Shown here piece by piece: positions 1-9,436 of a DNA stretch of 64,000 nt (its first letter is position 1; each line of letters starts with the position of its first letter). A program made the translations under genes and the position numbers. Below the pieces are notes generated by a model. It saw nothing but the letters and a program-made list of their open reading frames with translations, was not told the DNA's origin and made no database searches. The DNA is from CAVRXT01 sp963725655 (GTDB lineage Bacteria > Acidobacteriota > Terriglobia > Acidiferrales > UBA7541). The DNA lies in contig CAVRYY010000003.1 of assembly GCA_963725655.1 (NCBI GenBank), forward strand, positions 930,001-994,000, written 5' to 3'.

Positions 1-1569
1 TGCCTGCTGTTTCTGGACGCGCAACTCGAGCCTGCGCAGGCCGAAGAATTGCGCCAGCACGCGGCGAGCTGCGCGCAATGCGGCGCGTTGCTGCACGCCC
101 TGGAAGGCGAAGGGCGCACACTGCGGAGCGCGCTGATCGAGGCCGACGAGCCTGTGCCGGCGCACTTGTTTCCGCGGAAGGCACAAACCAGTTCGTGGCC
201 GTGGATTACGGTGCTGGGATTTGCCGCCGCGGGCGCCTACACGGTATGGAGCACGGTTTTCGAGCCGATCCAGGCTCAGTTCGTGCAAGCAGGATTCAAC
301 CAGGACAACGTCCTGACAATGCTGATGTTTTCCGGATCTTTTTGGAAAGGATGGGACACCATGAGAGGAATTGCGGAATCGCTGGCGTTCGTGACGTTGG
401 CTATCCTGTGCGTAACGCTGTTGCGCCGCCGGGTGCGGAGGGGCGGAGCATTCGCGGCGGTGCTGGGCGCGATGGTCCTGGCGCTGCTGGCGCCTGCCGG
501 CGCGTCGGCCGCGGAAGTGCATCATGGCGATCCGAACTACGTGGTTCCCACCGGCGAGGTGGTACACAACGACCTGATCGTGGCGGGCAACTACGTCACT
601 ATCGATGGCGACGTGGATGGCGATGTGATCGCGTTCACGCAAGAACTGACCGTGAATGGCCACGTGAAAGGGGATGTGCTGGGGTGGGCGAAAAACCTAC
701 GCATCCTGGGCACGGTGGAAGGGAATTTGCGCGGCGGGGCCGAAACCATTCAGGTGGACGGAACGGTGGCGAGGAATATAACTGCGTGGAGCGGCCACGT
801 CGTGCTGGGCGCAAAATCGGTGGTTTTGGGAAGCGTCATCTTTGGCGCCGGTGACGTTGAACTGGACGGAGCGGTGGCCAAGGACGTCATGGCCTATGGC
901 GGGTTTGCGCGATTCAACGGAATTACCGGAGGAAACACCAAGGCTCGCGCCGGCAAGGTGGAAATCGGACCGGAGGAGCAATCGCGCGGAACCATGAAGG
1001 TGGAAGCGCACGCCCCTCCCACGGTAGATCCCCGAGCGAAGCTGGCGAGCCCGGTGGAATTCACGCTCGTGAAGCACGGGCACGATTACGATTCCGGGTC
1101 ATATTACTGGCACCAGGTGCTGAAGTGGGGAGCGTCGTTCCTTTTCGGGTTGGCGATCCTGCTGTTGATGCCTGCATTTTTTGCGGAGACCATGCGCGCC
1201 GCCGGGAATTACTGGACGGCTGGAGGCGTTGGATTCCTGGTGCTGGTGGCGACGCCGGTGCTGGCGCTGATCTTGGCGATTACCATCGTGGGCCTGGGAG
1301 TAAGCATCTCGCTGGCGTTTCTGTACGTGGTCTCGATCTACGCGGCGCAGACCTTTGTGGGAGCGTGGGTGGGCGCGAAATTGATGGGAGACGCGGCGAG
1401 CACCGGTGCGGCGGCGGGACGGCTGGCGCTGGGGCTGGCGCTACTGCGAATCGTGAAACAAGTGCCGTATGCGGGAGGATTCATCGCGTTCTTCGCGTTG
1501 ATTTGGGGCTTAGGAGCGATTGGGCTGGCGATGTATCGCCGGACACGGTCGAACCTGGCGGTAGCCTAG
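1..1569 (+). CDS. Zinc-finger (anti-sigma-like) / bactofilin-like membrane protein, 5' truncated by window edge
   Basis: The reading frame is open from base 1, so the true start lies upstream. The visible N-terminus has an H-x3-C-x2-C motif (window residues 20-27), the signature of ZAS/zf-HC2 anti-sigma domains. A hydrophobic segment follows at about residues 66-86 and another around 115-150. The centre (about 165-290) is a run of short beta-type repeats with alternating G-D-V and G-x-V steps, as in polymer-forming bactofilin-like (DUF583-like) domains. The last 150 residues hold about four membrane segments. Family knowledge suggests an anti-sigma or envelope-sensing role; the joining of this sensor module to a polymer-forming repeat is inferred to be structural or stress-linked. 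The cognate sigma factor would be expected just upstream, outside the window. It converges on the DUF4382 gene. Confidence 0.7.
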   Translation, partial: CLLFLDAQLEPAQAEELRQHAASCAQCGALLHALEGEGRTLRSALIEADEPVPAHLFPRKAQTSSWPWITVLGFAAAGAYTVWSTVFEPIQAQFVQAGFNQDNVLTMLMFSGSFWKGWDTMRGIAESLAFVTLAILCVTLLRRRVRRGGAFAAVLGAMVLALLAPAGASAAEVHHGDPNYVVPTGEVVHNDLIVAGNYVTIDGDVDGDVIAFTQELTVNGHVKGDVLGWAKNLRILGTVEGNLRGGAETIQVDGTVARNITAWSGHVVLGAKSVVLGSVIFGAGDVELDGAVAKDVMAYGGFARFNGITGGNTKARAGKVEIGPEEQSRGTMKVEAHAPPTVDPRAKLASPVEFTLVKHGHDYDSGSYYWHQVLKWGASFLFGLAILLLMPAFFAETMRAAGNYWTAGGVGFLVLVATPVLALILAITIVGLGVSISLAFLYVVSIYAAQTFVGAWVGAKLMGDAASTGAAAGRLALGLALLRIVKQVPYAGGFIAFFALIWGLGAIGLAMYRRTRSNLAVA

Positions 1570-1602
1570 CCGCGCGGACGACGCGCGAACGGTGGGACTG
1601 GC

Positions 1603-3168
1603 TTACAGTGAGGCCAGGTAGCGGCGCTGATTCGCGCCGGGCTTCGATCTCTTTTGTTGTTGCTGCAAGGTGGACACCAGGCCGCGGACGGTCAAAGCAT
1701 CGATCGTTGGGTAGCCGGTGGACGTGATGGTGTTGAAAAGCAGGCCGCCTACTGCCACGGGCTGTCCTGCGGCAAGTCCCGCCAGCGAATCCAGATTCAA
1801 GGTCTCGAAGAAAGTTGAGGACGAAGTTTGCGCGTTGATCTGGGTGATGTTGGTGGGAGTGAGGGTGGTAAACAGGACCGGCAAATCGGTCATCGAGAAT
1901 GCCGATGTGCCCTGATCGACGATGAACACATCGCCATCGACGTTTCCCGAAACCAGGGTGACCTGATTCGCGCTAAAGGCTGGGCCAGCGGTGGTAGTGG
2001 TGGCTGAACCCGAGAACCCAACCAAAACGGTTTGCCCAACGAGCAGATCGGTTGGACTGGCGAACGAAACGCCGGCGGGCAGAGTGGCGCCGTCGGAGTC
2101 GATCGAAAAGATAGTGGAAGTAGAGTCCGCGGTGGTGGTTGTATTTACGGTGTTGGGGAGGGTGACCGTGGCGATATCGCCCAGCGCGACGCCGTTGACG
2201 CCAGGGATCACCTGGTTCACCACTACTGCGAGGGTGGTGGTGCCGCTCCCAGCCTTGATGGCGATGATCGGGCCTTCCACTCCCTGGGTGCCCGCCGCAT
2301 TTTCATAATTCACCTGGGCGGCGGTAATTGTTCCGCTGCCGAGCACGTTGGCTTGCAAGGTGACGATTTGATTTAAGACCAGGCAGGAAAAGTTATTGGC
2401 CGCGCACACCGACGCGGGGAAGAAATAGGTGGTGCTGGTGTTCACGGTGATTATCGAGCTGGCCCCGTTGTAAGCCTGCAGAGTGAATTGATTGGCGCCC
2501 ACGTTGGTTACCTGGCCGGTCAAGGAACTGATCCCCGCCAACACCTGGGTGGAAGTAACTTGGGCGATGGACGCCACGGTTACCGCTCCGGAAACGGTGG
2601 GGTCCACGGAAATATTGCCGGACTGCAACAGGTCGCTCAGATTGAGGTCGAGAAGCAGACCGACCGGAGCTCCGGTGGAGACGGTGAGGGGAAAGGGAGA
2701 AGTCGCGAGGGAAAGAGACGCCGCGTTGAGGGTAGGAGCAAAAGTGCAAAACGTGTTGGTCGCGCAAATGGGATTGGTGGCGAGCGCGGTGCCGGTGTTG
2801 AGAATGGTCATGGAAGGGTTGGCAAAGGTCAGGTCGAGGCTGGTGTAGTTACCCGCCGCCACGTTGAGGGTGGTCAACAAGGCGGAGTTGGTTTGCAGCT
2901 GGGTGATCTCGAAAGTCTGCGGGCTGCTGATCAGAGCGACGTTTCCGGGCTGCAAGGTGGCGCCGGTGATGGTGATTTCAAACGATAGGACGTCGACCGC
3001 GGAGGCCGGCTGGTCGGTGACGAGGATGGTGAGCGGGGCGGTGCTGCCGCCGCTGCTGATGTGCCCACCGCCGGAGCCTCTGCCGCTGCCGGGCGTGCCG
3101 GTGCAGCCGGAAAGAGCAACCACGCTGCCCAAAAGTATCACCGCTGCAAATCTGCCGAAACTCACCAT
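1603..3168 (-). CDS. DUF4382 domain lipoprotein, secreted
   Basis: 521 residues. An N-terminal lipoprotein signal ends in the lipobox LSGC (Cys22), followed by a Gly/Ser-rich linker (about 23-43). Residues about 45-190 match the DUF4382 pattern: it starts LTILVTDQPA, contains repeated 'leucine-rich' steps, and has the A-x-G-x-Y-T element near 105. The rest is Thr/Ser/Gly-rich beta-type sequence with repeated G-x-V elements resembling DUF5666 modules. It is probably anchored in the outer membrane or periplasm; no enzymatic residues are recognisable. The gene lies 134 bp downstream of kbl on the same strand, but the gap suggests its own promoter. The domain assignment is from motif appearance only. 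Confidence 0.75.
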   Translation of the reverse strand: MVSFGRFAAVILLGSVVALSGCTGTPGSGRGSGGGHISSGGSTAPLTILVTDQPASAVDVLSFEITITGATLQPGNVALISSPQTFEITQLQTNSALLTTLNVAAGNYTSLDLTFANPSMTILNTGTALATNPICATNTFCTFAPTLNAASLSLATSPFPLTVSTGAPVGLLLDLNLSDLLQSGNISVDPTVSGAVTVASIAQVTSTQVLAGISSLTGQVTNVGANQFTLQAYNGASSIITVNTSTTYFFPASVCAANNFSCLVLNQIVTLQANVLGSGTITAAQVNYENAAGTQGVEGPIIAIKAGSGTTTLAVVVNQVIPGVNGVALGDIATVTLPNTVNTTTTADSTSTIFSIDSDGATLPAGVSFASPTDLLVGQTVLVGFSGSATTTTAGPAFSANQVTLVSGNVDGDVFIVDQGTSAFSMTDLPVLFTTLTPTNITQINAQTSSSTFFETLNLDSLAGLAAGQPVAVGGLLFNTITSTGYPTIDALTVRGLVSTLQQQQKRSKPGANQRRYLASL

Positions 3169-3302
3169 TCCGATGCCTCTCCGGACGGATCTTGGGACTA
3201 GTAGAGTTTACCTTGTATTGGACCGCTGGCCGCGGCTCGGTGCCCAGACCGACACGGTAGAATCGGGTATGCGCCGGGCCAGGCGCTCGGGGCGGCGGCG
3301 CC

Positions 3303-4523
3303 TTAGATTACCGAAAGCTGTTTACCGACGCGGCCCATGATTTCCAGGGCGCGGGCCAGGTCGGCGCGCTTGTGGGTTGCGGTAACGATGGTGCGCAACC
3401 GGGCTTTGCCTTCGGGGACGGTGGGAAAGCCGATGGCCGAGGCGAAGACACCCTCGGCGAAGAGCTGCTTCGAAAATTCGAAGGCCTTCGCGGCTTCGCC
3501 GACCATCACCGGGGTGATCGGGGTCTCGCTCTTGCCGGTCTGGAATCCCAACTTCTTCAGCCCGCGCTTGAAGAATTTCGTGTTGGACCACAACTTTTTC
3601 ACCAAGCGCGCGCCTGCGTCGGAATCGAGCAGCTCGAACGCCGCCTGGCATGTGCCCACCACGGACGGAGGATGCGAAGTGGAAAAAAGGAAAGGCCGGG
3701 CGCGGTGGTAGAGGAATTCGATCAGGTCGTGCGAGCCGCAGACGTAGCCGCCGAGCGAACCGATGGCTTTGCTGAGCGTTCCGACCTGGATATGGACGCG
3801 GCCGTGGCAACCGAGATGATCGATGGAGCCACGTCCGTTTCGGCCCAGAACGCCGGAGGCGTGAGCGTCGTCCACCATCATGATGCAGCCAAATTTTTCC
3901 GCGAGGCCGCAGAGCGCGGGGAGCGGCGCGATGTCGCCATCCATGGAAAAGACGCCATCGGTAATCAGCAGCTTTTTTCCGGGCCAAGCGGCGGTTTCTT
4001 GCAGGATGCGTTCGCAATCGGCGATGTCTTTGTGCTTGAACACGCGGATGGCGGCCTTGGAGAGCCGCGCGCCGTCGATGATGGAGGCGTGATTCAGTTC
4101 GTCGGAAACGATCAGATCTTCTTTGCCGAGGATGGCGGAAACGGTGCCTGCATTGGCGGCAAAACCGGACTGAAAGACCACGCAGGCTTCGACGTTCTTG
4201 AAGCGGGCGATTTGCGCTTCGAGGTCCATATGCATTTTCATGGTGCCGGCGATGGTGCGGACGGCGCCGGAGCCGACGCCGAATTTGCGGGTGGCCTCGA
4301 TGGCGGAGCGACGGAGTTTGGGATGGGTGGTGAGGCCGAGATAATTGTTGGAGCTGAGGTTGATCACTTCGCGGCCGTCGAAGGTGGCGACCGGTTTCTG
4401 TTCGCCTTCGAGAAGGCGCAACTGGAAATAGAGGTGCTTGGCCTTCAGTTCTTCGAGCGCGTCGTGCAGGTAGTGCAGAGGCGACTGTTTTTCAGCCGTG
4501 GGCACCGGTGCGGGCGTGGTCAT
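3303..4523 (-). CDS. kbl: Glycine C-acetyltransferase (2-amino-3-ketobutyrate CoA ligase)
   Basis: 406 residues, the usual length for the alpha-oxoamine synthase family of fold-type I PLP enzymes. It cleaves 2-amino-3-ketobutyrate with CoA to glycine and acetyl-CoA in the cytoplasm. The PLP-binding lysine is K252 in the GTLSKAIGS motif, preceded by the VDDAHASG signature (D218/D219, H221). The N-terminal SSNNYLGL and DELNHASIIDG motifs fit Kbl better than BioF. AAAGGA lies 8 nt before the ATG. It sits 91 bp downstream of tdh on the same strand, which gives the complete two-step threonine degradation pathway and resolves the Kbl/BioF ambiguity. Confidence 0.93.
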   Translation of the reverse strand: MTTPAPVPTAEKQSPLHYLHDALEELKAKHLYFQLRLLEGEQKPVATFDGREVINLSSNNYLGLTTHPKLRRSAIEATRKFGVGSGAVRTIAGTMKMHMDLEAQIARFKNVEACVVFQSGFAANAGTVSAILGKEDLIVSDELNHASIIDGARLSKAAIRVFKHKDIADCERILQETAAWPGKKLLITDGVFSMDGDIAPLPALCGLAEKFGCIMMVDDAHASGVLGRNGRGSIDHLGCHGRVHIQVGTLSKAIGSLGGYVCGSHDLIEFLYHRARPFLFSTSHPPSVVGTCQAAFELLDSDAGARLVKKLWSNTKFFKRGLKKLGFQTGKSETPITPVMVGEAAKAFEFSKQLFAEGVFASAIGFPTVPEGKARLRTIVTATHKRADLARALEIMGRVGKQLSVI

Positions 4524-4614
4524 TGGGGAGTCCTTTCACTTCGGGAATTGGCAGCGCTCGCGGTTAGCAGTGAGCGCGCCAGCCGGGAAAGCCATTATAA
4601 GCCAGAGAACGGCC

Positions 4615-5673
4615 TCAGCGCGGCAAGCCGTGGGGATATAACAGCACTTTGCCGGCCTGCCCTCTCTCCAACATGGCGAACGCATCGGAGAAGCGCTCGA
4701 GCGGCATCTCCTCACGAAAGAGTGGATCGAGATTCAGGCGGCCGGAGCGTAACAGCTCGGTCATCTGGACCCAGGTGCCGAACATTCTGCGGCCGAATAT
4801 GCCGTGGACGATGGCTCCTTTGAATATGATGTCGTTGACCAGGTCCATGGTCACCGGCGCGGCGGGAATGGCGAGCAGCGCCGCGCGCCCACCGTTGCGC
4901 AACATTTGAAAGCCCTGGTGAATGGCGGTGGGGTTGCCGCTCATTTCCAGAAAAACGTCGACGCCCGCGCCGCCGGTAGCTTCGCGAACCTGGGCCACCA
5001 CGTCTCCCTGGGCGGGATCGAGCGCGTGGTCCGCCCCCATCTGCTTGGCCATTTCGCGGCGATGGGGATTTACTTCCGTCGAAAATAAAGTGGAGCAGCC
5101 GCACACGCGCGCTACAGCTACGGCCATCAGGCCGATGGGGCCCGCACCGGTGACTACCACCGTTCGTCCGGCGATTTCTCCGGACAGCACGGTGTGAACG
5201 GCGTTGCCCAGAGGGTCCAGGATCGCGGCGTAGCGTTCGGGAATGGCTGGATCGATTTTCCAGATGTTCTGTTGGGGGATCAGCACGAACTCGGCGAAGC
5301 AGCCGTCCAGATCGATGCCGATAATTTTCAAGTTCTGGCAGAGATGAGGATCGCCCACCTGACAGGGGCGGCAGTGACGGCAATTTACGTGCATTTCCGC
5401 GCTGACGAAATCGCCGGGTTTGGTGGTGGTTACGTCCGAGCCCACTTTTTCCACTACCCCGCAAAATTCGTGGCCAAACGTCATCGGCGGGCGGATGCGT
5501 GATGCCGACCAGGGATCCCAGTGATAAATGTGGAGGTCGGTGCCGCAGATCGACGCGGCGCGCACGCGGACCAGAACTTCCGTCGGCCCCGGCACAGGAA
5601 CGGGCACGGTTTCGAGTTGTGCGCCTCGTTCCGGGCGTACCTTGCGCAGCGCTTGCATGGTTGCAGTCGGCAT
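4615..5673 (-). CDS. tdh: L-threonine 3-dehydrogenase
   Basis: 352 residues, a zinc-dependent medium-chain dehydrogenase. It oxidises L-threonine with NAD+ to 2-amino-3-ketobutyrate, the substrate of the downstream Kbl. Catalytic zinc ligands are visible as C43 (SICGTDLH) and H68-E69 (FGHEF). A structural zinc lobe is formed by C98, C101, C104 and C112. A Rossmann G-x-G-x-x-G motif (TGAGPIGLM) lies near residue 172. HIYHWDPW after the first zinc cysteine is typical of Tdh. The ribosome-binding site is weak; the second Met (residue 6) is an alternative start. Confidence 0.92.
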   Translation of the reverse strand: MPTATMQALRKVRPERGAQLETVPVPVPGPTEVLVRVRAASICGTDLHIYHWDPWSASRIRPPMTFGHEFCGVVEKVGSDVTTTKPGDFVSAEMHVNCRHCRPCQVGDPHLCQNLKIIGIDLDGCFAEFVLIPQQNIWKIDPAIPERYAAILDPLGNAVHTVLSGEIAGRTVVVTGAGPIGLMAVAVARVCGCSTLFSTEVNPHRREMAKQMGADHALDPAQGDVVAQVREATGGAGVDVFLEMSGNPTAIHQGFQMLRNGGRAALLAIPAAPVTMDLVNDIIFKGAIVHGIFGRRMFGTWVQMTELLRSGRLNLDPLFREEMPLERFSDAFAMLERGQAGKVLLYPHGLPR

Positions 5674-5857
5674 GGTTGTGGGACGGAGCGCCTGAGCGGC
5701 GCTAGCTAACGAAATGGTAGCACGGGAATCGCGGCGCAGCGCGACTCTGGTTGAACCGCCGGCGCCATGCGTAAATCGGGGCGTTTTGGCGGTTTTTCCG
5801 CTACAATGCCCGGCGCGCTGGAGACTGGAGAATTGTGGCGCGACACGCGGAGGTCCA

Positions 5858-7141
5858 GTGGGATTTCAGCAGCGGCTGAACGAGATTCGCACCGGCTTTG
5901 AGCGGGCGTTCTGGGTGGCCAACGTCAGCGAGCTGTTCGAGCGGCTGGCATACTACGCGGCGTTTGCGTCACTGGCCAACTATTTGCACGAAGCGCTGGG
6001 ATTTTCGACCGAGCAGACCAGCAGCCTGGCGGGATTTTTCGGAGGGCTGGTGTGGTTCCTGGCGATCGTTGGCGGAGCGCTGGCCGATCGGCTGGGGTTT
6101 CGCCGCGCGCTCTCGACCGCGTACCTGATTCTGACCGCTTCGTACTTTCTGCTGGGCTCGATCGGTTCGCCATGGCTGGCCCCGGTGCGCAATGCGGTGC
6201 CGCTGTGGTGGCTGGTGCTGATTATTCTGGCGCTGCCGGCGCTGGGCGTGGCGCTGGTGAAGCCGAGCGTGGTGGGGACCACGGCGCGAGCGTCGTCGGA
6301 AAACGTTCGATCGATTGGATATTCGATCTACTACACGCTGGTGAATGTGGGCGGGGCGGCGGGGCCGTACATGGCGGCGGTGGTGCATACGCATCTGGGA
6401 GTCGCCAACGTGTTTCGAGTTTCGGCATTGTTTGTTTTTGCGATGCTGATCGCGGTGCTGCTGTTTTTTCGCGAGCCGGAGCGTTCGGGAGAAACGCGCA
6501 CGGCCACGCTGGGGCAGGCGGGGCGCAATTTTCTTACGGTGGTTTCCAATCCGCGATTCATGCTGTTCCTGATTATTTTTTCCGGATTTTACATCGTGTT
6601 CTGGCAGGAATTCATTACCCTGCCGCTTTACATTCACGCGTACATCGACCCGCACGCGAACGTGGAAATGATCCTGATCACCGATGCGGCGGCGGTGATG
6701 TGCCTGCAGATTGCGATCAGCTATTTGCTGCGCGGCCTGGCGCCGTTCAAGGCGATCACTCTGGGCATGCTGATTTCAGGGCTGGGCTGGATGATCGTTT
6801 CGTTTCATGCGGCGGTGTGGACGGCGGTGCTTTCGATTTTCGTGGTGGCGATCGGAGAGATGGTGCAGCAACCGAGGTACTACGAATACATTTCGCGGCT
6901 GGCTCCGCCGGGGCAGCAGGGAACTTACATGGGATTCGCGTTTCTGCCGATCGGGATCGGATCGCTGGTGGGCGGCTGGATGGGCGGGCGGCTGATACAC
7001 CACTTCGGCGAGGTGACCCACCACCCGGAGCGGATGTGGTGGGCGATCACCGGAGTGGGAGTGGCGACGACGGTGATGTTGTGGCTCTACGACATTTTCT
7101 TGAAGCCGGACGCGGCGAAAGCGGCAGTGCCGGCGGGTTAG
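5858..7141 (+). CDS. MFS transporter, proton-dependent oligopeptide transporter (POT)-like
   Basis: 427 residues from a GTG start chosen because GGAGG (5849-5853) lies 4 bp upstream; the longer frame back to 5714 would add 48 residues of poor composition. About 12 hydrophobic segments are visible. The first helix carries ELFERLAYYA, which resembles the E-R-x-x-Y-Y motif of POT/PTR transporters. The loop ADRLGFRR (between helices 2 and 3) is the general MFS motif A. Substrate cannot be read from sequence: di/tripeptides or a related solute are possible. It is transcribed with the cytochrome gene 46 bp downstream, with no clear functional link. Confidence 0.8.
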   Translation: MGFQQRLNEIRTGFERAFWVANVSELFERLAYYAAFASLANYLHEALGFSTEQTSSLAGFFGGLVWFLAIVGGALADRLGFRRALSTAYLILTASYFLLGSIGSPWLAPVRNAVPLWWLVLIILALPALGVALVKPSVVGTTARASSENVRSIGYSIYYTLVNVGGAAGPYMAAVVHTHLGVANVFRVSALFVFAMLIAVLLFFREPERSGETRTATLGQAGRNFLTVVSNPRFMLFLIIFSGFYIVFWQEFITLPLYIHAYIDPHANVEMILITDAAAVMCLQIAISYLLRGLAPFKAITLGMLISGLGWMIVSFHAAVWTAVLSIFVVAIGEMVQQPRYYEYISRLAPPGQQGTYMGFAFLPIGIGSLVGGWMGGRLIHHFGEVTHHPERMWWAITGVGVATTVMLWLYDIFLKPDAAKAAVPAG

Positions 7142-7187
7142 GCAACAGGCTTCAGGTTACAGACCAAGTCACGGAGAAAAAGGCCAG

Positions 7188-7559
7188 ATGAAATTTCCCA
7201 GAGTGATGATTGCGGGTGTGGTTTGTGCGGTGGGATTGCTGGTGGCGGGGCTTCCGGTGCGGGGACAGGCTGGCAGCGCGGAAAAGAAAAATTCCAAGAC
7301 GGCGGAGGGAGTGGCGCGAGGGAAGACGTTGTTTAAGGGCAACTGCGTGATTTGCCATTTCGAAACCAGCGATAAGAAGAAGGTGGGGCCGGGGCTGAAG
7401 GGATTTGGGACACGGACTGTTTTCGCGGACGGCACGAAAATCACGGATGCGCGGATACACGACCTGATTGCCAACGGCGGAAAAGATATGCCGCCGTTTC
7501 TTGCGGTGTTCGATGATGCGCAGATTCGAGATTTAATTTCTTACCTGAAGACGCTATGA
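7188..7559 (+). CDS. Small monohaem c-type cytochrome, exported
   Basis: 123 residues. An N-terminal signal peptide (about 1-27) precedes a compact class I cytochrome c domain. The haem site is C53-V-I-C56-H57. The probable axial methionine is M101 in KDMPPF, and the C-terminal helix ends DLISYLKTL as usual for this fold. It should carry electrons in the periplasm. Partners are not encoded nearby. It ends 10 bp from the convergent cysteine hydrolase gene. Confidence 0.9.
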   Translation: MKFPRVMIAGVVCAVGLLVAGLPVRGQAGSAEKKNSKTAEGVARGKTLFKGNCVICHFETSDKKKVGPGLKGFGTRTVFADGTKITDARIHDLIANGGKDMPPFLAVFDDAQIRDLISYLKTL

Positions 7560-7569
7560 GGGCGCGGCG

Positions 7570-8190
7570 CTAGCCCAGCCGTGCCAGGACTTCACTGGTG
7601 GCGGCGGTCTTCGCGCCGAGCGACTTTAATTCCAGCAGGGAGCTTTCTCCGCACTTCGCATCGATCGCTCCAATCGCATCGGTGATTACGGTTACGGGGC
7701 GGCCGCGCTCGAGCAGGCCTTTGGCGGCGCCGCGAACGCAATATTCGGTGGCCACGCCGAACACGAAAAATTCCAACGCGCCGGGCAGCCGCTCCAGCAC
7801 TTGTTCTACATGGTTACTTTGGAAGACGTCGATGGTTTGCTTTTCCATTACGATCTGCTGGTAGCCGGAGAAAGTATCGGGAAGCGCGAAATTCGGGTCG
7901 TTGGGAATCGTGAAATATTTCTCAGAGAGCGCCTCAGGCACGAACCTGGCCCCGGCGGTGCCGCGAACGCAATGCGCGGGGAATTGCTGGAACTCAGGAT
8001 CGTCAGGGACGTGACTGCATCCGTGGGAGACCAGGAAGACTTTGTTCTCGCGGACGGCGTTCACTAGCTTGCGGATGTTAGGCAGGAGCTTTTCCGCGCC
8101 GGGGACGTACAGCTTTCCTTCTGGCAACATGAAATCCACTTGCGGGTCCACTTCCCAGAAAATTGCGGTTGGGGCCGGAGGCACGGTCAT
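7570..8190 (-). CDS. Isochorismatase-family cysteine hydrolase (nicotinamidase-like)
   Basis: 206 residues. The D-K-C triad of the isochorismatase/nicotinamidase superfamily is present as D15 (VDPQVDF), K117 (MEKQTIDVF) and C151 (VATEYCVRGA). The G-K-L-Y-V-P-G stretch after the first Asp also matches nicotinamidases. H57 and H60 (SHGCSH) lie in the region that binds metal in PncA. Its likely role is amide hydrolysis, perhaps nicotinamide to nicotinate in NAD salvage, but substrate is not certain. The ATG is preceded by AGGAG with very short spacing. Confidence 0.85.
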   Translation of the reverse strand: MTVPPAPTAIFWEVDPQVDFMLPEGKLYVPGAEKLLPNIRKLVNAVRENKVFLVSHGCSHVPDDPEFQQFPAHCVRGTAGARFVPEALSEKYFTIPNDPNFALPDTFSGYQQIVMEKQTIDVFQSNHVEQVLERLPGALEFFVFGVATEYCVRGAAKGLLERGRPVTVITDAIGAIDAKCGESSLLELKSLGAKTAATSEVLARLG

Positions 8191-8266
8191 TCTCCTAATT
8201 CGCTGCGCGCGGGTACCGACATTAGTCTAACGACTGATGTGGCGAGATTCGCAACCTGGCGGGTTG

Positions 8267-9436
8267 CTACAGGTAGAAGCGGGGGACGCGCTGGCCCAGG
8301 GCGCATAGCAGGTCGGAGGTTACCGAGGCGATTTGGCGGGCGGCGTCGGAGACTAGCAATTCTGTGCCGTGGTCGACGCCGTAGATGGTGACTACGTCGC
8401 CGAGGGCGGCGTTGGGGATGTCGGTGACGTCGATCATCGAGAGATCCATGGAGACTACGCCCACTACCGGCGCTTCCTGGCCATGAAGCAACACGTGGCC
8501 GCGGTTAGTGAACGCGCGGACCATGCCGTCGGCGTAGCCGGCGGCCAGCACAGCGATTTTCGAGGGCCGCTGGGTGACGAAGGTGGCGCCATAACCTACG
8601 GCTTGACCTACTGGCACATCGCGCAATCCGATGATGCGGGTGCGAAACGAGAGGCAAGCGCGCAGCGGAACCTTGGTTTTGATTTCCGCGCGGAGTTCCG
8701 GCGGGAGAAAAGACTGGTGGTAGCCGTACAGGATGGCGCCGGGGCGAACCAGATCGCTCCAAGTGGATGGCCGGGCGCAGATCGCACCACTATTGGCGAG
8801 ATGCACGATGCCCGGAGAAACTCCAGCGCGACGCAGGCGCGCCAGGGCTTCCTGGAAGCGACGTTCCTGGCAGGCGGTTTGCTCGGTGGTAAAATCGTCA
8901 GCGGACGCGAAGTGGGTGTAGGTGCCTTGCAATTCCAGATGCGGGCAATCGGCGAGGGTGGCGGCAAAGGCTTCAATTTCGGAGGCGTCGATTCCCAGCC
9001 GATTCATCCCGGTATTGATCTTCACGTGGAAGGGAACGCGCGCGCGTTTTCCGCGCCATGCAGGACGGGCGGCGGCGCGTTCGAGCCAGCGCAACTGATC
9101 GAGATTGGTAACGGTGGGAGTGAGCGAGTTTTGCAACAGGTGCTTTTCTTCGCCTTGCCAGAAGCCGGTGAGCACCAGGATCGGCTGGCGGATTCCAGAA
9201 TCGCGGAGGTCCGCGCCTTCGTTGGTACAGGTGACGCCGAACCACTCGGTTCCCGCTTTGGCCAGGATTTTGGCGATGGGGATGGCGCCCAAGCCGTAGG
9301 CGTTGGCCTTGACGACGGCGAGGATTTTGCGTTTGCGGCCCACCAGTCTGCGGATGGTACGCAGATTGTGCAGGATCGCGGAGGTGGAAACCTCCGCCCA
9401 AACTGGACGGCCGTCTAATTGGATCGATCGACTCAT
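8267..9436 (-). CDS. alr: Alanine racemase
   Basis: 389 residues, the usual length. This PLP enzyme interconverts L- and D-alanine for peptidoglycan. The PLP lysine is K43 in VVKANAYGLG; the second catalytic base is Y282 in VGYGATF. The N-terminal TIM-barrel and C-terminal beta domain (VSMDLSMIDVT region) are both complete. AAAGGG lies upstream of the ATG. It follows dnaB on the same strand after a gap of about 350 bp, an arrangement common in several bacterial phyla. Confidence 0.95.
   Translation of the reverse strand: MSRSIQLDGRPVWAEVSTSAILHNLRTIRRLVGRKRKILAVVKANAYGLGAIPIAKILAKAGTEWFGVTCTNEGADLRDSGIRQPILVLTGFWQGEEKHLLQNSLTPTVTNLDQLRWLERAAARPAWRGKRARVPFHVKINTGMNRLGIDASEIEAFAATLADCPHLELQGTYTHFASADDFTTEQTACQERRFQEALARLRRAGVSPGIVHLANSGAICARPSTWSDLVRPGAILYGYHQSFLPPELRAEIKTKVPLRACLSFRTRIIGLRDVPVGQAVGYGATFVTQRPSKIAVLAAGYADGMVRAFTNRGHVLLHGQEAPVVGVVSMDLSMIDVTDIPNAALGDVVTIYGVDHGTELLVSDAARQIASVTSDLLCALGQRVPRFYL

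Noticed and set aside
3372..4823. Long plus-strand ORF opposite kbl and tdh
   Set aside because: It is a shadow frame of well-conserved genes in GC-rich DNA; the same holds for 13688-15226, 57341-58900, 61689-62942, 15351-16379 and 17279-18727.
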